NCBI RefSeq assembly: GCF_001597725.1
Contig: NZ_LUTR01000014.1
Location: 20,769-84,768, forward strand
Direction: 5' to 3'
DNA length: 64,000 bases
From: Neptuniibacter marinus
Lineage (GTDB): Bacteria; Pseudomonadota; Gammaproteobacteria; Pseudomonadales; Balneatricaceae
The translations under genes and the position numbers were made by a program. Below, one piece after another: positions 1-9,172 of this stretch. The first letter of the stretch is position 1; every line of letters begins with the position of its first letter. The notes beneath the pieces were generated by a model. That model had not been told where the DNA came from. It ran no database searches and was given only the letters and a program-made list of their open reading frames with translations.

Positions 1-1017
1 ATTCTGATCTCTTACAGTAAGGCCGAGTTAAAACAAACCTTAAGTGTATCCAGTGTGCCTGATGATCCTTATTTATGTCATGAGCTTAATAGCGCTTTTC
101 CTGAGTTGTTAGTGGAGCAGTTTCCAGAAGAATTAACAGCACACCGTTTAAGGCGTGAGATTATAGGGACGCAGATTGCGAATCATATGATCAATATGAT
201 GGGCATCAATTTTGTTGACCGTTTACGCATATCAACCGGCACTGATGATGCCTCAATTGCTCGCGCTTACATTCTCGCCAGGGATGTGTTTGATATAGAA
301 CCGCTGTGGCAGCAGATCGAGAAGCTAGATCATAAGGTAAGTAATGAAGTTCAAATCAAAATGATGCATGAGTTACAGCATTTAATCAGGAGAGCAACCC
401 GTTGGTTTGTGCGTAATCGTCGTTTGGAATTAGACTGCAGTGTTGAGGTTGAACGCTTTAGAAGTGAATTGGTAAAAATATTAAATAAACAAGAAAAAAT
501 TCTCTCTGGTGACCCCTTAAAGCGTTGGGAAAGTTCAAAAGAGTATTATCAAGCAGAGGGCGTGCCTGTTAAGTTGGCCAAAATGGTATCGGGTGCACGT
601 TTTCTATATTCATCGTTAGGAATTATTGAGGCAGCAGAGTTGACTGAGCTATCTACCGACAAAGTCGCTCAGATGTATTTTGGATTGGGGGAGAGGCTGG
701 AATTAGACTGGCTTTCACAAAAATTAAATACACTTCGTGTTGATAATTATTGGCAGGCGCTCGCACGCGAAGCTTTTAGAGATGATCTTGATTGGCAGCA
801 AAGGGCTATTGTCGCGATTGCTATTAAGGGGCAGCACTCAGGCTGTTCAGTGCAGCATGCAATTGACAAATGGTGTGCTGAAAATGAGTGGTTAGTGCAG
901 CGTTGGGAAAATGTGTTGGTTGAGCTAAAGAGTGCAAAAAAACAAGAGTATGCAATGTACACAGTGGCTTTGAGGGAGCTTTTTGATTTAGCAAAAATCT
1001 GCCAATACAGTGCATAA
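1..1017 (+). CDS. gdhB: NAD-specific glutamate dehydrogenase, large type, C-terminal part (5' end outside window)
   Basis: The frame is open from the first base, so this is the C-terminal ~338 residues of a longer protein; the GTG at 55 is internal. The helical sequence (IANHMINMMGINFVDRL, then RRATRWFVRNRRLE) resembles the C-terminal domain of the ~1600-residue NAD-dependent glutamate dehydrogenases, which oxidise glutamate to 2-oxoglutarate and ammonium. The catalytic part is not in the window. The DUF2835 and pyrD genes that follow are arranged as I recall from Pseudomonas gdhB regions. The identification rests on remembered family resemblance and on context. Confidence 0.85.
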   Translation: MLISYSKAELKQTLSVSSVPDDPYLCHELNSAFPELLVEQFPEELTAHRLRREIIGTQIANHMINMMGINFVDRLRISTGTDDASIARAYILARDVFDIEPLWQQIEKLDHKVSNEVQIKMMHELQHLIRRATRWFVRNRRLELDCSVEVERFRSELVKILNKQEKILSGDPLKRWESSKEYYQAEGVPVKLAKMVSGARFLYSSLGIIEAAELTELSTDKVAQMYFGLGERLELDWLSQKLNTLRVDNYWQALAREAFRDDLDWQQRAIVAIAIKGQHSGCSVQHAIDKWCAENEWLVQRWENVLVELKSAKKQEYAMYTVALRELFDLAKICQYSA

Positions 1018-1097
1018 AAATTTGAGCCAATGATGACAGGACTATAAGTTATGTTTTATTGTTGCGCTCTTTGTTTTATAGCTTTTGTTAAGTAGTT

Positions 1098-1319
1098 ATG
1101 AAATCTATACTTGTTGACTTACATATCTCTGCTGATAAATATATTTTGATGTATCAAGGTGTTGCGCAAAACGTTTTTGCGCACGCACTTGATGGACGGA
1201 GCGTACAGTTTCCCGCCAAAATTTTAAAACCTTTTCTATTGAAAGATGGTGTGAAGGGCCGTTTTCGTATCACCTTTGATGATCAGGGCAAATATAAAGG
1301 GATAGATAAAATTAAGTAA
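1098..1319 (+). CDS. DUF2835 family small protein
   Basis: This 73-residue protein fits the short DUF2835 family in length and pattern: a beta-rich chain with the core VQFPAKILKPFLLKDGVKGRFRITFDDQGK. I recognise the family's FPA...L.pF...dGv.GrFr.tfD order. Function is unknown. It sits between the glutamate dehydrogenase and pyrD, 80 bases after the former. The ATG at 1098 is the only sensible start; no strong ribosome binding site is visible. Confidence 0.75.
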   Translation: MKSILVDLHISADKYILMYQGVAQNVFAHALDGRSVQFPAKILKPFLLKDGVKGRFRITFDDQGKYKGIDKIK

Positions 1320-1438
1320 AGATAGGTCTTATTCTTCTAATGAAACTATTGTTTTATAACTTTATGTTTTTATTATGAAAAAGCCTAACTTATCAATTTG
1401 ATCAGCTTTGCCCTATGTTATTCTGATTACGCCTCGCC

Positions 1439-1444
1439 TATAAT
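1439..1444 (+). promoter_or_regulatory. Putative -10 element of the pyrD promoter
   Basis: A perfect TATAAT lies 28 bases before the pyrD ATG at 1473, which would give a short leader of about 20 bases. No convincing -35 sits 16-18 bases upstream; TTGCCC at 1408 is 25 bases away. The position would exclude the upstream in-frame start near 1398. Confidence 0.4.
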
Positions 1445-1472
1445 CGTGCAAATTTTGTTATTTGGTATCTGT

Positions 1473-2498
1473 ATGTTGTATTCACTGACTCGATCTTTAA
1501 TGTTTCAGCTTGATCCCGAACTTTCACACAACCTAGCCTTGCATTCAATGAATCTAGCGTCTGCATTAGGTGTGAATAAGTTACTGGGTGCTGAAAAATT
1601 ATCTGATCCGGTTCAGGTTATGGGTATTAATTTTCCTAACCGTGTAGGGTTGGCTGCTGGATTAGATAAAAACGGCATTGCCGTTGATGGTATGGCAGCG
1701 ATGGGTTTTGGTTTTGTTGAGGTCGGTACCGTAACGCCTCGTCCTCAGGATGGAAATCCCAAGCCTCGAATTTTTCGTTTACCTGAGCAAGGCGCAATTA
1801 TTAATCGTATGGGCTTTAATAATGACGGTGTAGATAGATTGTTATCTAATCTAGATAAAAGTCGTTATAAAGGCGTACTGGGCATTAATATAGGTAAAAA
1901 TAAAGATACGCCTAATGAAGATGCTAATGACGATTATCTTTATTGCTTACGTAAAGTTTATAATCGAGCAAGTTATATAACCGTTAATGTTTCTTCGCCG
2001 AATACTCCAGGGTTACGGACACTACAATACGGTGAGGCATTAAATAGTTTGTTAGATGCACTTAAATCTGAACAGGCAAAACTAGCGAAGTTTCATGATC
2101 GTTATGTGCCTATCGCCGTTAAAATTGCACCGGATATGACTGATGAGGAGCTAGTTTTAGTTGCGGCATCCCTAAAGTCTTATGAAATTGATGGGGTTAT
2201 AGCAACGAATACGACCTTATCCCGTGACGGTGTTGAAGGGTTGTCATACGCGGATGAAGTTGGTGGCCTTTCTGGTGCGCCTTTGCGTAATAAATCGACT
2301 AAAGTGATTCGGACTCTCGCGAAAGAGTTAGATGGAGCGCTACCTATTATAGGTGTCGGTGGAATTACTGAAGGGTTTGATGCGGCAGAAAAGATAGAAG
2401 CGGGTGCAAGCCTAGTTCAAATATACAGTGGGTTTATCTACCGTGGACCTAAGTTAGTAACTGAATCGGTTCGTGCAATAGAGCAGATATCTGCATAA
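1473..2498 (+). CDS. pyrD: Dihydroorotate dehydrogenase (quinone), class 2
   Basis: Oxidises dihydroorotate to orotate at the membrane with quinone as acceptor, the fourth step of pyrimidine synthesis. The N-terminus [19 protein letters not shown] matches the class 2 membrane-association helices. Further on come [13 protein letters not shown] (FMN region), [15 protein letters not shown] and [11 protein letters not shown] with the catalytic serine region, and GVGGI...[10 protein letters not shown] (FMN phosphate site). With this start the protein is 341 residues, close to the 336 of E. coli. The frame is open back to 1398, but that extension has no family counterpart and would precede the -10 element. 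Confidence 0.95.
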   Translation: MLYSLTRSLMFQLDPELSHNLALHSMNLASALGVNKLLGAEKLSDPVQVMGINFPNRVGLAAGLDKNGIAVDGMAAMGFGFVEVGTVTPRPQDGNPKPRIFRLPEQGAIINRMGFNNDGVDRLLSNLDKSRYKGVLGINIGKNKDTPNEDANDDYLYCLRKVYNRASYITVNVSSPNTPGLRTLQYGEALNSLLDALKSEQAKLAKFHDRYVPIAVKIAPDMTDEELVLVAASLKSYEIDGVIATNTTLSRDGVEGLSYADEVGGLSGAPLRNKSTKVIRTLAKELDGALPIIGVGGITEGFDAAEKIEAGASLVQIYSGFIYRGPKLVTESVRAIEQISA

Positions 2499-2524
2499 AT
2501 TATTAGATATAACCCTCCATTATG

Positions 2525-2549
2525 AGGCTCCCTAGTAGGGAGCCTTTTT
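2525..2549 (+). terminator. Rho-independent terminator after pyrD
   Basis: AGGCTCCC-TAGTA-GGGAGCCT is a perfect stem followed by a run of T, 26 bases after the pyrD stop. The T run is only on the + side, so it serves pyrD rather than rmf. Confidence 0.9.
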
Positions 2550-2557
2550 AAATAAGT

Positions 2558-2764
2558 TTAATGAAATGCTGGGTCGGCTTGTATTGCTGATACTCCATCC
2601 ATGCCGCTCCAGTGAGCTTCTCGTCCCTGTCGCCAACCACTCATCCAGTGACTTCTAAGGTCTGATGTGTTGACCGGGCAGAGATCCCGGGATTTTCCAT
2701 TTATGCCGGCTTGAAAGCCTCGGTTGAAAAGTGTGTTACTACGATCACGTTTTTGTCTCTTCAT
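2558..2764 (-). CDS. rmf: Ribosome modulation factor
   Basis: A 68-residue basic protein starting MKRQKRDRSNTLFNRGFQAGINGKS, with CPVNTSDLRSHWMSGWRQGREAHWSG; this is the characteristic Rmf sequence. Rmf dimerises 70S ribosomes into inactive 100S particles in stationary phase. A GAGAGG ribosome binding site lies about 11 bases before the ATG on the minus strand. It faces away from rlmL and towards pyrD. The pyrD, rmf, rlmL order matches Pseudomonas as I recall it. Confidence 0.93.
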   Translation of the reverse strand: MKRQKRDRSNTLFNRGFQAGINGKSRDLCPVNTSDLRSHWMSGWRQGREAHWSGMDGVSAIQADPAFH

Positions 2765-3064
2765 GTAGTTGAGCCTCTCTTGATGTTTTAGTTGTGAGAG
2801 CAGCGGTTCCTTGAGACATGGTATCCGCTTAAAATCTACCTAGTAGTTATTTGAAATTACATAGTAGACCTCTATTGATAACGGAAAAAACGCAAGAACG
2901 CGATTGAATATGTTTATCGAGCGTATAGACTTGATAGTACAACTTATTACGTGGATGCAAAAAAATGAGTGCATTCATCAAGTTAGTTAATGAATAAGCA
3001 TTTGTGATTGGTAATGATTTTTTTTCATTGCAATCGCAAGTTGAATGAAATACTTACAGAGTAA
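2765..3064. other. Intergenic region between rmf and rlmL
   Basis: 300 AT-rich bases between two divergent genes, which must hold both start signals. I found no clear -35/-10 pair, long hairpin or open frame here. Confidence 0.5.
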
Positions 3065-5218
3065 ATGATTGCTATGAAACTGTTTTTGACATGCCCTAAA
3101 GGCCTTGAGTTGCTGCTTGAGGAGGAGTTACACCAGCTCGGTGTTGAGGATACCAAGCAAACAGTGGCGGGTGTGCAGTGTCATGGTGATCTTGAAGATG
3201 CTTACCGCATCTGTCTTTGGTCGCGTTTAGCTAACCGTGTATTGATGCCTGTTTATCAAGGGGATGCTGAAACGACAGAAGATCTTTATGGTGCCGTCCA
3301 GCAAGTGAGTTGGTTGGATCATATGCGTAGTGAAGGCACTTTGTTGATCGATTTTACGGGGCAGACTCGCGCAATTAATAATACCCATTTTGGTGCGCTA
3401 AAGGTTAAAGACGCTATTGTGGATCAGATACGTGATTTGACGGGCGCGCGCCCTAGTGTCGATAAGGTTGCTCCGGACTTGCGTATTAACGTGCGTATGC
3501 ATCGTGGCAAAGTGACGGTGGCAATTGATCTTTCAGGTGATAGTTTGCATCGTCGTGCCTATAGATTACAGGCGGGACAAGCGCCGATGAAGGAGAACTT
3601 AGCGGCGGCTGTTTTACTTCGAAGTGGTTGGCCTACGCGTATCGCTGACTTTGATCTCTTACTGGACCCCATGTGTGGTTCAGGGACGTTACTGATTGAA
3701 GCGGCAATGATGGCTGCTGATATTGCGCCGGGCTTGCAGCGGAAGCGTTATGGCTTTTCCCGCTGGACGGGTCATCAAAAAGGGATATGGGATGAACTGG
3801 TTGCGGAAGCGAATGGGCGAAAAGCTAAGGGTTTATCTCAATTAGAGATCAGCTTAGTGGGCCGCGATGAAGATAAATCTGTATTAAGGTCCGCCCGACA
3901 AAATGCGGAACGAGCTGGAGTTGCTGGATTTATCGATTTTGCGGCCTGTCGAGTGGAAGACCTTGAACGCGAACAGTTGCCTCAGGGGGTAGGGTTGTTA
4001 GTTACTAATCCGCCTTACGGGGAGCGCTTAGGTGAAACCCAGCAGTTAATGTTTCTCTATCGTCACTTGGGTGACAAGTTAAAAGAGCAGTTTGCTGGTT
4101 GGACTGCCGCTATTTTCACGTCTAATCCTGACCTGTGTAAGGTGATGGGGATGCGTGCAGATAAACAATATAAGTTGTTTAATGGTGCGTTAGAAAGTCG
4201 CCTGTTTGTTTACCCAATCTCCGAGCATCGACCAGAGCAAAGGGAGCGCGAAGAGGAGGAAGTGGTGCCGTTGAGTGGTGGTGCTCAAATGTTTGCAAAT
4301 CGTTTATTAAAAAACAGAAAACAGTTAGCTAAATGGGTTAAGAAAGAGCAGATAGAGTGCTACCGGCTCTATGATGCGGATATGCCGGAATATTCGGTGG
4401 CGATCGATATTTATGGTGATGAAGTGCATGTTCAGGAATATGTTGCACCGAAAAAAATTGATCCAGTTAAAACCTTCTCACGATTACAGGAAGTGATGGC
4501 TGCGATCCCTGTTGCCTTAGATATCCCTGCTAATAAAGTGATTTTAAAGCAGCGTAAAAAGCAGCAAGGTTCAAATCAATATGAAAAACAGTCAGAGACT
4601 CATCGTTTTAAAGAGGTGAATGAGTACGGTTGTCGCTTATTAGTCAACCTACATGATTACCTTGATACGGGACTGTTTCTCGATCACCGCCCCATCCGCT
4701 ATCGTATTCAGCAAGAATCAGCGGGTAAAGACGTTTTAAATCTGTTTTGTTATACCGGCACTGCATCAGTGCATGCTGCAAAAGGGGGCGCAAAAACGAC
4801 GACCAGTATTGATATGTCTGCGACCTATCTAAATTGGGCAAAGCGCAATCTTGACCTTAACGGCTTTGATCAGGACGCGCATCAACAGGTGCAGGGTGAT
4901 TGCCTTAAATGGCTGCGCATGCAGCGGCAGCCTGCTTATGATCTTATTTTTATGGACCCGCCTACCTTTTCGAATTCAAAGCGTATGGAGGGGGTGCTTG
5001 ATGTGCAGCGAGATCATGTGGATATGGTTGATGCTGCAATGCGGTTATTGCGTAAAGAGGGTGTATTGTACTTTTCCAATAATTATAGACGCTTCAAAAT
5101 AGATCACGATGCGTTAAGTGATTATGTTGTTGAAGATATAACTTACAGTACTTTAGATCCGGATTTTAAACGAAATCAGCGTATACATAGCTGCTTTAGA
5201 ATTACTCATAAGCTGTAA
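3065..5218 (+). CDS. rlmL: 23S rRNA methyltransferase RlmKL (m2G2445 and m7G2069), bifunctional
   Basis: The fused enzyme methylates two guanines of 23S rRNA with S-adenosylmethionine. An N-terminal THUMP-type RNA-binding part (about 1-160) precedes the first methyltransferase domain, with DPMCGSGTLL at 201-210 and the catalytic NPPYGER at 315-321. The second domain follows, with LNLFCYTGTASVHAAKGG (SAM site) and DPPTFSNSKRM. At 717 residues it is the length of full RlmKL. The start follows an AGAG with 4-base spacing; an in-frame ATG 9 bases later is also possible, since the family sequence begins at about KLFLTCPKGLE. Confidence 0.95.
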   Translation: MIAMKLFLTCPKGLELLLEEELHQLGVEDTKQTVAGVQCHGDLEDAYRICLWSRLANRVLMPVYQGDAETTEDLYGAVQQVSWLDHMRSEGTLLIDFTGQTRAINNTHFGALKVKDAIVDQIRDLTGARPSVDKVAPDLRINVRMHRGKVTVAIDLSGDSLHRRAYRLQAGQAPMKENLAAAVLLRSGWPTRIADFDLLLDPMCGSGTLLIEAAMMAADIAPGLQRKRYGFSRWTGHQKGIWDELVAEANGRKAKGLSQLEISLVGRDEDKSVLRSARQNAERAGVAGFIDFAACRVEDLEREQLPQGVGLLVTNPPYGERLGETQQLMFLYRHLGDKLKEQFAGWTAAIFTSNPDLCKVMGMRADKQYKLFNGALESRLFVYPISEHRPEQREREEEEVVPLSGGAQMFANRLLKNRKQLAKWVKKEQIECYRLYDADMPEYSVAIDIYGDEVHVQEYVAPKKIDPVKTFSRLQEVMAAIPVALDIPANKVILKQRKKQQGSNQYEKQSETHRFKEVNEYGCRLLVNLHDYLDTGLFLDHRPIRYRIQQESAGKDVLNLFCYTGTASVHAAKGGAKTTTSIDMSATYLNWAKRNLDLNGFDQDAHQQVQGDCLKWLRMQRQPAYDLIFMDPPTFSNSKRMEGVLDVQRDHVDMVDAAMRLLRKEGVLYFSNNYRRFKIDHDALSDYVVEDITYSTLDPDFKRNQRIHSCFRITHKL

Positions 5219-5246
5219 GCTGTTTTTTAGTGCGATTGATCCTGTT

Positions 5247-5262
5247 TGGCATACTTAATGCT
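5247..5262 (+). promoter_or_regulatory. Possible sigma-54 promoter upstream of the ammonium transporter
   Basis: TGGCATACTTAATGCT has the essential GG and GC with the exact -24/-12 spacing (offset 12) and a TGGCA left half; the -12 half is ATGC instead of TTGC. It lies about 200 bases before the amtB start. Ammonium transporters are classic NtrC/sigma-54 targets. Confidence 0.4.
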
Positions 5263-5388
5263 TTTAAATGGTGCATAAAAGCGTTGATTAATTGGCGACT
5301 AATGAGTTGGAAGCCCTGTGAAATAGGGGTTTTAGCTTATTTGGTCATAAATTCTATTCAATTAAAAGTATAAAAAAAATGCTGATCT

Positions 5389-5405
5389 TGCATTGTATTG
5401 GTGCT
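5389..5405. promoter_or_regulatory. NtrC-like binding site upstream of the ammonium transporter
   Basis: TGCATTGTATTGGTGCT matches the enteric NtrC enhancer TGCACTATATTGGTGCA at 14 of 17 positions. It lies 60 bases before the GTG start, and downstream of the candidate -24/-12 element, an unusual order. Confidence 0.45.
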
Positions 5406-5464
5406 AGCTAACTTATAGCGCACAGGTGCGGTGCATTTGCCGGATAAAAAACAGGAGACTGTCA

Positions 5465-6673
5465 GTGGAAAACGTCAATAGCGCTGTAGAGACGCTAGTC
5501 CAAAGTTCGAATACTTTATTTATCTTAATGGGCGCGATCATGGTGTTTGCCATGCATGCGGGTTTTGCCTTTTTAGAGGTAGGAACGGTTCGTCATAAAA
5601 ACCAAGTGAATGCGCTGGTTAAAATTTTGACTGACTTTGCTTTCTCGGCGATGGCCTATTTCTTTATCGGCTATTGGGTTGCTTACGGTGTTACCTTTTT
5701 CTCTCCTGCATCTGAGCTGGCAACAAATAACGGTTATGAGCTGGTTAAGTTCTTCTTTTTGATGACTTTTGCTGCGGCTATTCCTGCAATCGTCTCTGGT
5801 GGTATTGCAGAGCGCGCTAAATTTTGGCCTTTCTTGTTGGCATCTTCGTTGATTGTTGCGTTTGTCTATCCGTTTTTTGAAGGGGTTATTTGGAACGGTA
5901 ATTTTGGTTTTCAGGATTGGCTAGAGGCTAGTTTTGGTGCTGCTTTCCATGATTTTGCTGGGTCTGTGGTCGTGCATGGTATGGGTGGCTGGTTAGCGCT
6001 TGTTGCTGTCGTGATGTTGGGTATACGTAATGGGCGTTACAAAGGCGGGCGTTTAGTGGCCTTTCCTCCATCGAATATCCCCTTTTTGGCCTTGGGTTCT
6101 TGGATTTTATGTATTGGTTGGTTTGGTTTTAATGTGATGTCGGCCCAGACAATGGATGGTATTTCAGGACTGGTTGCTGTAAATACCTTGATGGCTATGG
6201 TGGGTGGCATCATTACGGCTCTGATTTTTGGTCGGAATGACCCTGGTTTTATTCATAACGGCCCCTTGGCAGGCTTAGTTGCCGTTTGTGCTGGGTCTGA
6301 TGTTCTGCATCCTATGGGTTCTTTGGTTGTAGGGGCGATTGCAGGGGTTATTTTTGTGGGTTTATTTACCATTCAGCAGAATAAGTGGAAGATTGATGAT
6401 GTGCTGGGTGTATGGCCGCTTCATGGCGTTTGTGGTGCTTGGGGTGGTATCGCTGTCGGTATTTTGGGGTCTGAGTCGCTGGGAGGGCTAGGTGGTGTGA
6501 GTTTGACCTCTCAAGTGATTGGTACTGGGGCGGGTATTTTGGTTGCTGTTGTTGGTGGTGTTGTTGTTTATGGTGCTATTAAGTTGCTGTTAGGACTTCG
6601 GCTGACGCAAGAGGAAGAGTATAACGGTGCAGATTTGAGTATTCATAAGATTGAATCTACGTCTGATGCTTGA
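5465..6673 (+). CDS. amtB: Ammonium transporter (Amt family)
   Basis: Moves ammonium/ammonia across the inner membrane. I choose the GTG at 5465 because AGGAGA lies 7 bases before it and the protein then begins where Amt proteins do; the frame extends upstream to 5426 without a ribosome binding site. The 402 residues are almost wholly hydrophobic, with about 11 membrane segments. Amt landmarks are present: GFAFLEVGTVRHKN, FFFLMTFAAAIPAIVSGGIAERAKF, FHDFAGSVVVHGMGGWLAL and DVLGVWPLHGVCGAWGGI, which carry the two pore histidines. No glnK (PII) gene is adjacent, although amtB and glnK are usually paired. Confidence 0.95.
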   Translation: MENVNSAVETLVQSSNTLFILMGAIMVFAMHAGFAFLEVGTVRHKNQVNALVKILTDFAFSAMAYFFIGYWVAYGVTFFSPASELATNNGYELVKFFFLMTFAAAIPAIVSGGIAERAKFWPFLLASSLIVAFVYPFFEGVIWNGNFGFQDWLEASFGAAFHDFAGSVVVHGMGGWLALVAVVMLGIRNGRYKGGRLVAFPPSNIPFLALGSWILCIGWFGFNVMSAQTMDGISGLVAVNTLMAMVGGIITALIFGRNDPGFIHNGPLAGLVAVCAGSDVLHPMGSLVVGAIAGVIFVGLFTIQQNKWKIDDVLGVWPLHGVCGAWGGIAVGILGSESLGGLGGVSLTSQVIGTGAGILVAVVGGVVVYGAIKLLLGLRLTQEEEYNGADLSIHKIESTSDA

Positions 6674-6742
6674 GTTGTGTGTGTCGTTCGCTGAGATGTG
6701 GTTAATTGGTCTAATTTAGAGTGGCACGTACTGTGTTGAATA

Positions 6743-6770
6743 AAAAACCGAGCCTAGGCTCGGTTTTTTT
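6743..6770 (+). terminator. Rho-independent terminator after amtB
   Basis: AAAAACCGAGCC-TA-GGCTCGGTTTTTTT forms a perfect stem (core CCGAGCCTAGGCTCGG at 6748-6763) with a seven-T tail. The A run on its left also makes it usable from the minus strand. Confidence 0.9.
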
Positions 6771-7030
6771 GTGTCATCATGATGCTTGTCTCTTTGCTTA
6801 TCTGTGTCTTGGGTGATGTTGTGATACTAAATCATGTATCGCGTCTTTTGTCAGGGTTGTACTGGGTTTTCTATCGACAGCTTGGCTGTCCATATTGTTC
6901 GGCTAGAAAGCAGAGAAGGGTGGCTTGGTGAAGGTGCTGGTGGGTTTGTTGCTACGGGGTGAGCTCTTTTGTGCGTTCGGGTCTATGTGTTGGGGTAGGA
7001 GAGTGCGTTGGTTCTGTGTAGATAGTGTAG
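6771..7030. other. Intergenic spacer between the amtB and gltA terminators
   Basis: About 260 bases, G-rich on the + strand. It holds one small hairpin (GACAGC-TTG-GCTGTC at 6876-6890). I see no open frame with a ribosome binding site and no promoter. Confidence 0.5.
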
Positions 7031-7034
7031 ATAC

Positions 7035-7060
7035 AAAAAAGCCGCATATATGCGGCTTTT
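7035..7060 (-). terminator. Rho-independent terminator of gltA
   Basis: GCCGCATATATGCGGC (7041-7056) is a perfect palindrome with six A on its left, which read as a T tail on the minus strand. It lies about 30 bases past the gltA stop, and TTTT on the right makes it partly bidirectional. Confidence 0.85.
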
Positions 7061-7085
7061 GTTAAGTGGCTGTGCGCGTTAGGGT

Positions 7086-8363
7086 TTAGCCTGGGTATTT
7101 GCGCTGCACGGGGCCGGTATATAATTGGCGTGGGCGACCAATTTTGTTCGGGCTGCTGTGGAACTCGCTCCAGTGGGAGATCCAGCCGATTGTACGAGAC
7201 AATGCGAAGATAACAGTGAACATGTTGGTTGGGATGCCAATCGCTTTTAAAATGATGCCAGAATAGAAGTCTACGTTTGGATAGAGTTTACGTTCTACAA
7301 AGTATTCATCTTCTAGGGCGATCTGCTCTAAGCGTTTGGCGATGCGTAGTAACGGATCGTTTTCGATACCGAGTTCTGCAAGTACTTCGTCACATGCTTT
7401 CTTCATAACTTTGGCGCGAGGGTCGAAGTTACGGTAAACACGGTGGCCGAAGCCCATTAGGCGGAACGGATCGTTCGGATCTTTCGCTTTAGCAACAAAT
7501 TCTTCGATGTTAGATTCATCACCAATTTCTTCAAGCATTGTTAGTACGGCTTCGTTGGCACCGCCGTGAGCAGGCCCCCAAAGTGCTGCGATGCCTGATG
7601 CGATACATGCAAATGGGTTAGCACCGGATGAGCCAGCAAGGCGAACAGTAGACGTAGAGGCATTTTGCTCATGGTCTGCATGAAGTACGAAGATGCGATC
7701 CATTGCTTTTTCAAGGACAGGATTTACTTGGTACTCTTCGCAAGGTGTGCCAAACATCATTTGCAGGAAGTTGCCTGCATAGCTCAAGTCGTTACGTGGG
7801 TACATAAACGGCTGGCCATTCGAATATTTGAAACACATAGCTGCGATGGTTGGCATTTTTGCGATTAGGCGGTATGCACAAACTTCGCGATGGTGCTGAT
7901 TATCGATATCAAGAGAATCGTGATAAAACGATGATAACGCGCCTACAACACCGCACATGATCGCCATTGGGTGGGCGTCGCGGCGGAAACCATTATAGAA
8001 ATGGTTAAGTTGTTCGTGAACCATAGTATGGCTCTTGACCGTTTTAACAAAAGTCTCTTTTTGCTCAGGTGTTGGTAGTTCACCATTAAGAAGCAGGAAG
8101 CACACTTCCATGTAGTCAGATTTTTCTGCTAATTCATCAATTGGGTAGCCGCCGTGCAGAAGCACGCCTTTGCCGCCATCAATAAATGTAATGCTGGAGT
8201 CGCACGCTGCGGTAGATACAAAACCAGGATCGTAGGTAAACAAGCCTTTACCGGTCAGTGGACGGACATCAATTACATCAGGACCTAAAGTGCCGGAGTA
8301 AACTGGCAATTCAATAGTTCCTTCCATGCCATCGACCGTCAAATGTGCTTTCTTATCAGCCAT
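7086..8363 (-). CDS. gltA: Citrate synthase, type II
   Basis: Condenses acetyl-CoA and oxaloacetate to citrate, the entry step of the TCA cycle. The 425-residue length and N-terminal beta domain ([21 protein letters not shown]) are those of the hexameric, NADH-inhibited gram-negative enzymes. Active-site residues are visible: His228-Ala-Asp-His-Glu-Gln, His307 in [14 protein letters not shown] and Asp365 in [18 protein letters not shown] follows at 265. It is divergent from sdhC, as in E. coli and Pseudomonas, with its own promoter and terminator. Confidence 0.97.
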   Translation of the reverse strand: MADKKAHLTVDGMEGTIELPVYSGTLGPDVIDVRPLTGKGLFTYDPGFVSTAACDSSITFIDGGKGVLLHGGYPIDELAEKSDYMEVCFLLLNGELPTPEQKETFVKTVKSHTMVHEQLNHFYNGFRRDAHPMAIMCGVVGALSSFYHDSLDIDNQHHREVCAYRLIAKMPTIAAMCFKYSNGQPFMYPRNDLSYAGNFLQMMFGTPCEEYQVNPVLEKAMDRIFVLHADHEQNASTSTVRLAGSSGANPFACIASGIAALWGPAHGGANEAVLTMLEEIGDESNIEEFVAKAKDPNDPFRLMGFGHRVYRNFDPRAKVMKKACDEVLAELGIENDPLLRIAKRLEQIALEDEYFVERKLYPNVDFYSGIILKAIGIPTNMFTVIFALSRTIGWISHWSEFHSSPNKIGRPRQLYTGPVQRKYPG

Positions 8364-8452
8364 TAAAAGGCTCCTATCATTATGTTTTAGTTCTATTCTG
8401 ATTTACTGCTAACCAGATCTAAGAGTCTTGGCCCGATAAATTGGACCCCCAC

Positions 8453-8480
8453 AATATAGAGTGTGAAAAAAGTTTGTCAA
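8453..8480 (-). promoter_or_regulatory. gltA promoter (sigma-70 type)
   Basis: On the minus strand TTGACA (8475-8480, perfect -35) is followed after 16 bases by TATATT (8453-8458, 5 of 6). Transcription would start near 8446, leaving a leader of about 80 bases before gltA. Confidence 0.75.
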
Positions 8481-8626
8481 TCCGATCAAGCGGGATAATT
8501 ATCGCAATGCAGCAAATTGTAAGCGTTTTTAACAGGAAACGGGTTGTGACTGAATTATCATTTGGTTGTACGACTTTTTATATGCCTGTTTTTGCTAGAC
8601 AAAAGGCGAAGGTTGCCGTGTTTGCA

Positions 8627-8655
8627 TTGTAATATCGAGGTGAAATGCTTATACT
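8627..8655 (+). promoter_or_regulatory. sdhC operon promoter (sigma-70 type)
   Basis: TTGTAA (8627-8632) and TATACT (8650-8655) are separated by 17 bases. The start would be near 8662, giving a leader of about 130 bases before the sdhC GTG. The gltA-sdhC gap (8364-8794) thus holds two back-to-back promoters; two short open frames within it look fortuitous. Confidence 0.6.
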
Positions 8656-8794
8656 CTCGCCCCGAAGTTTGTCTCTACATTGTACTTCTAGTGGAGTTGA
8701 TATGTAGGTTTAAGCTTGTGGAGCGAGGTACTTATCTTCAACACTTCCGAGCAACCGAGCCCTGCAAAGGGGCCGCAAAGTGTGAACAAGAGCC

Positions 8795-9172
8795 GTGAAT
8801 AAGAAAAGACCTGTAAACTTAGATCTTCGAACAATCAAACAGCCGCTTCCGGCGATTACTTCTATTCTGCATCGTGCAACAGGTGTGGCGCTATTTTTTG
8901 GTGCCGTGTTTGCGATCTATGCATTAGGGTTATCCTTGGAATCTGAAGCTGGCTTCAATGAAGCAGTTGATATGTTTGAAAATGGCTTCATTGCGAAGCT
9001 TATTGCGTGGGGAAGTGTATCAGCTCTGCTGTATCACTTCTTCGCGGGCATAAAACACCTGGTAATGGACTTTGGCTACTGTGAAGAATTAGACAGTGGT
9101 TTATTGGCAGCAAAAGTGACCTTAGGTCTAGCTGCAGCAGCAGTCCTCATTTCGGGAGTATGGATATGGTAA
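8795..9172 (+). CDS. sdhC: Succinate dehydrogenase cytochrome b556 subunit
   Basis: One of the two membrane anchors of complex II, which passes electrons from succinate to quinone. It starts at GTG with the family N-terminus MNKKRPVNLDLRTIKQPLPAITSILHR; the conserved serine and arginine near the quinone site are in SILHRATG. Three membrane segments follow, and the haem-ligand histidine is in SALLYHFFAGIKHLVMD. The 125-residue length is normal. It is the first gene of sdhCDAB and overlaps sdhD. The ribosome binding site is weak (ACAAGAG). Confidence 0.95.
   Translation: MNKKRPVNLDLRTIKQPLPAITSILHRATGVALFFGAVFAIYALGLSLESEAGFNEAVDMFENGFIAKLIAWGSVSALLYHFFAGIKHLVMDFGYCEELDSGLLAAKVTLGLAAAAVLISGVWIW

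Noticed and set aside
1398..1472. N-terminal extension of pyrD by 25 codons
   Set aside because: Not found in class 2 enzymes and it covers the TATAAT element; the family N-terminus begins at 1473.
8441..8798. Two short + strand frames in the gltA-sdhC gap
   Set aside because: They overlap the two promoters and each other, have no ribosome binding site and no recognisable protein pattern.
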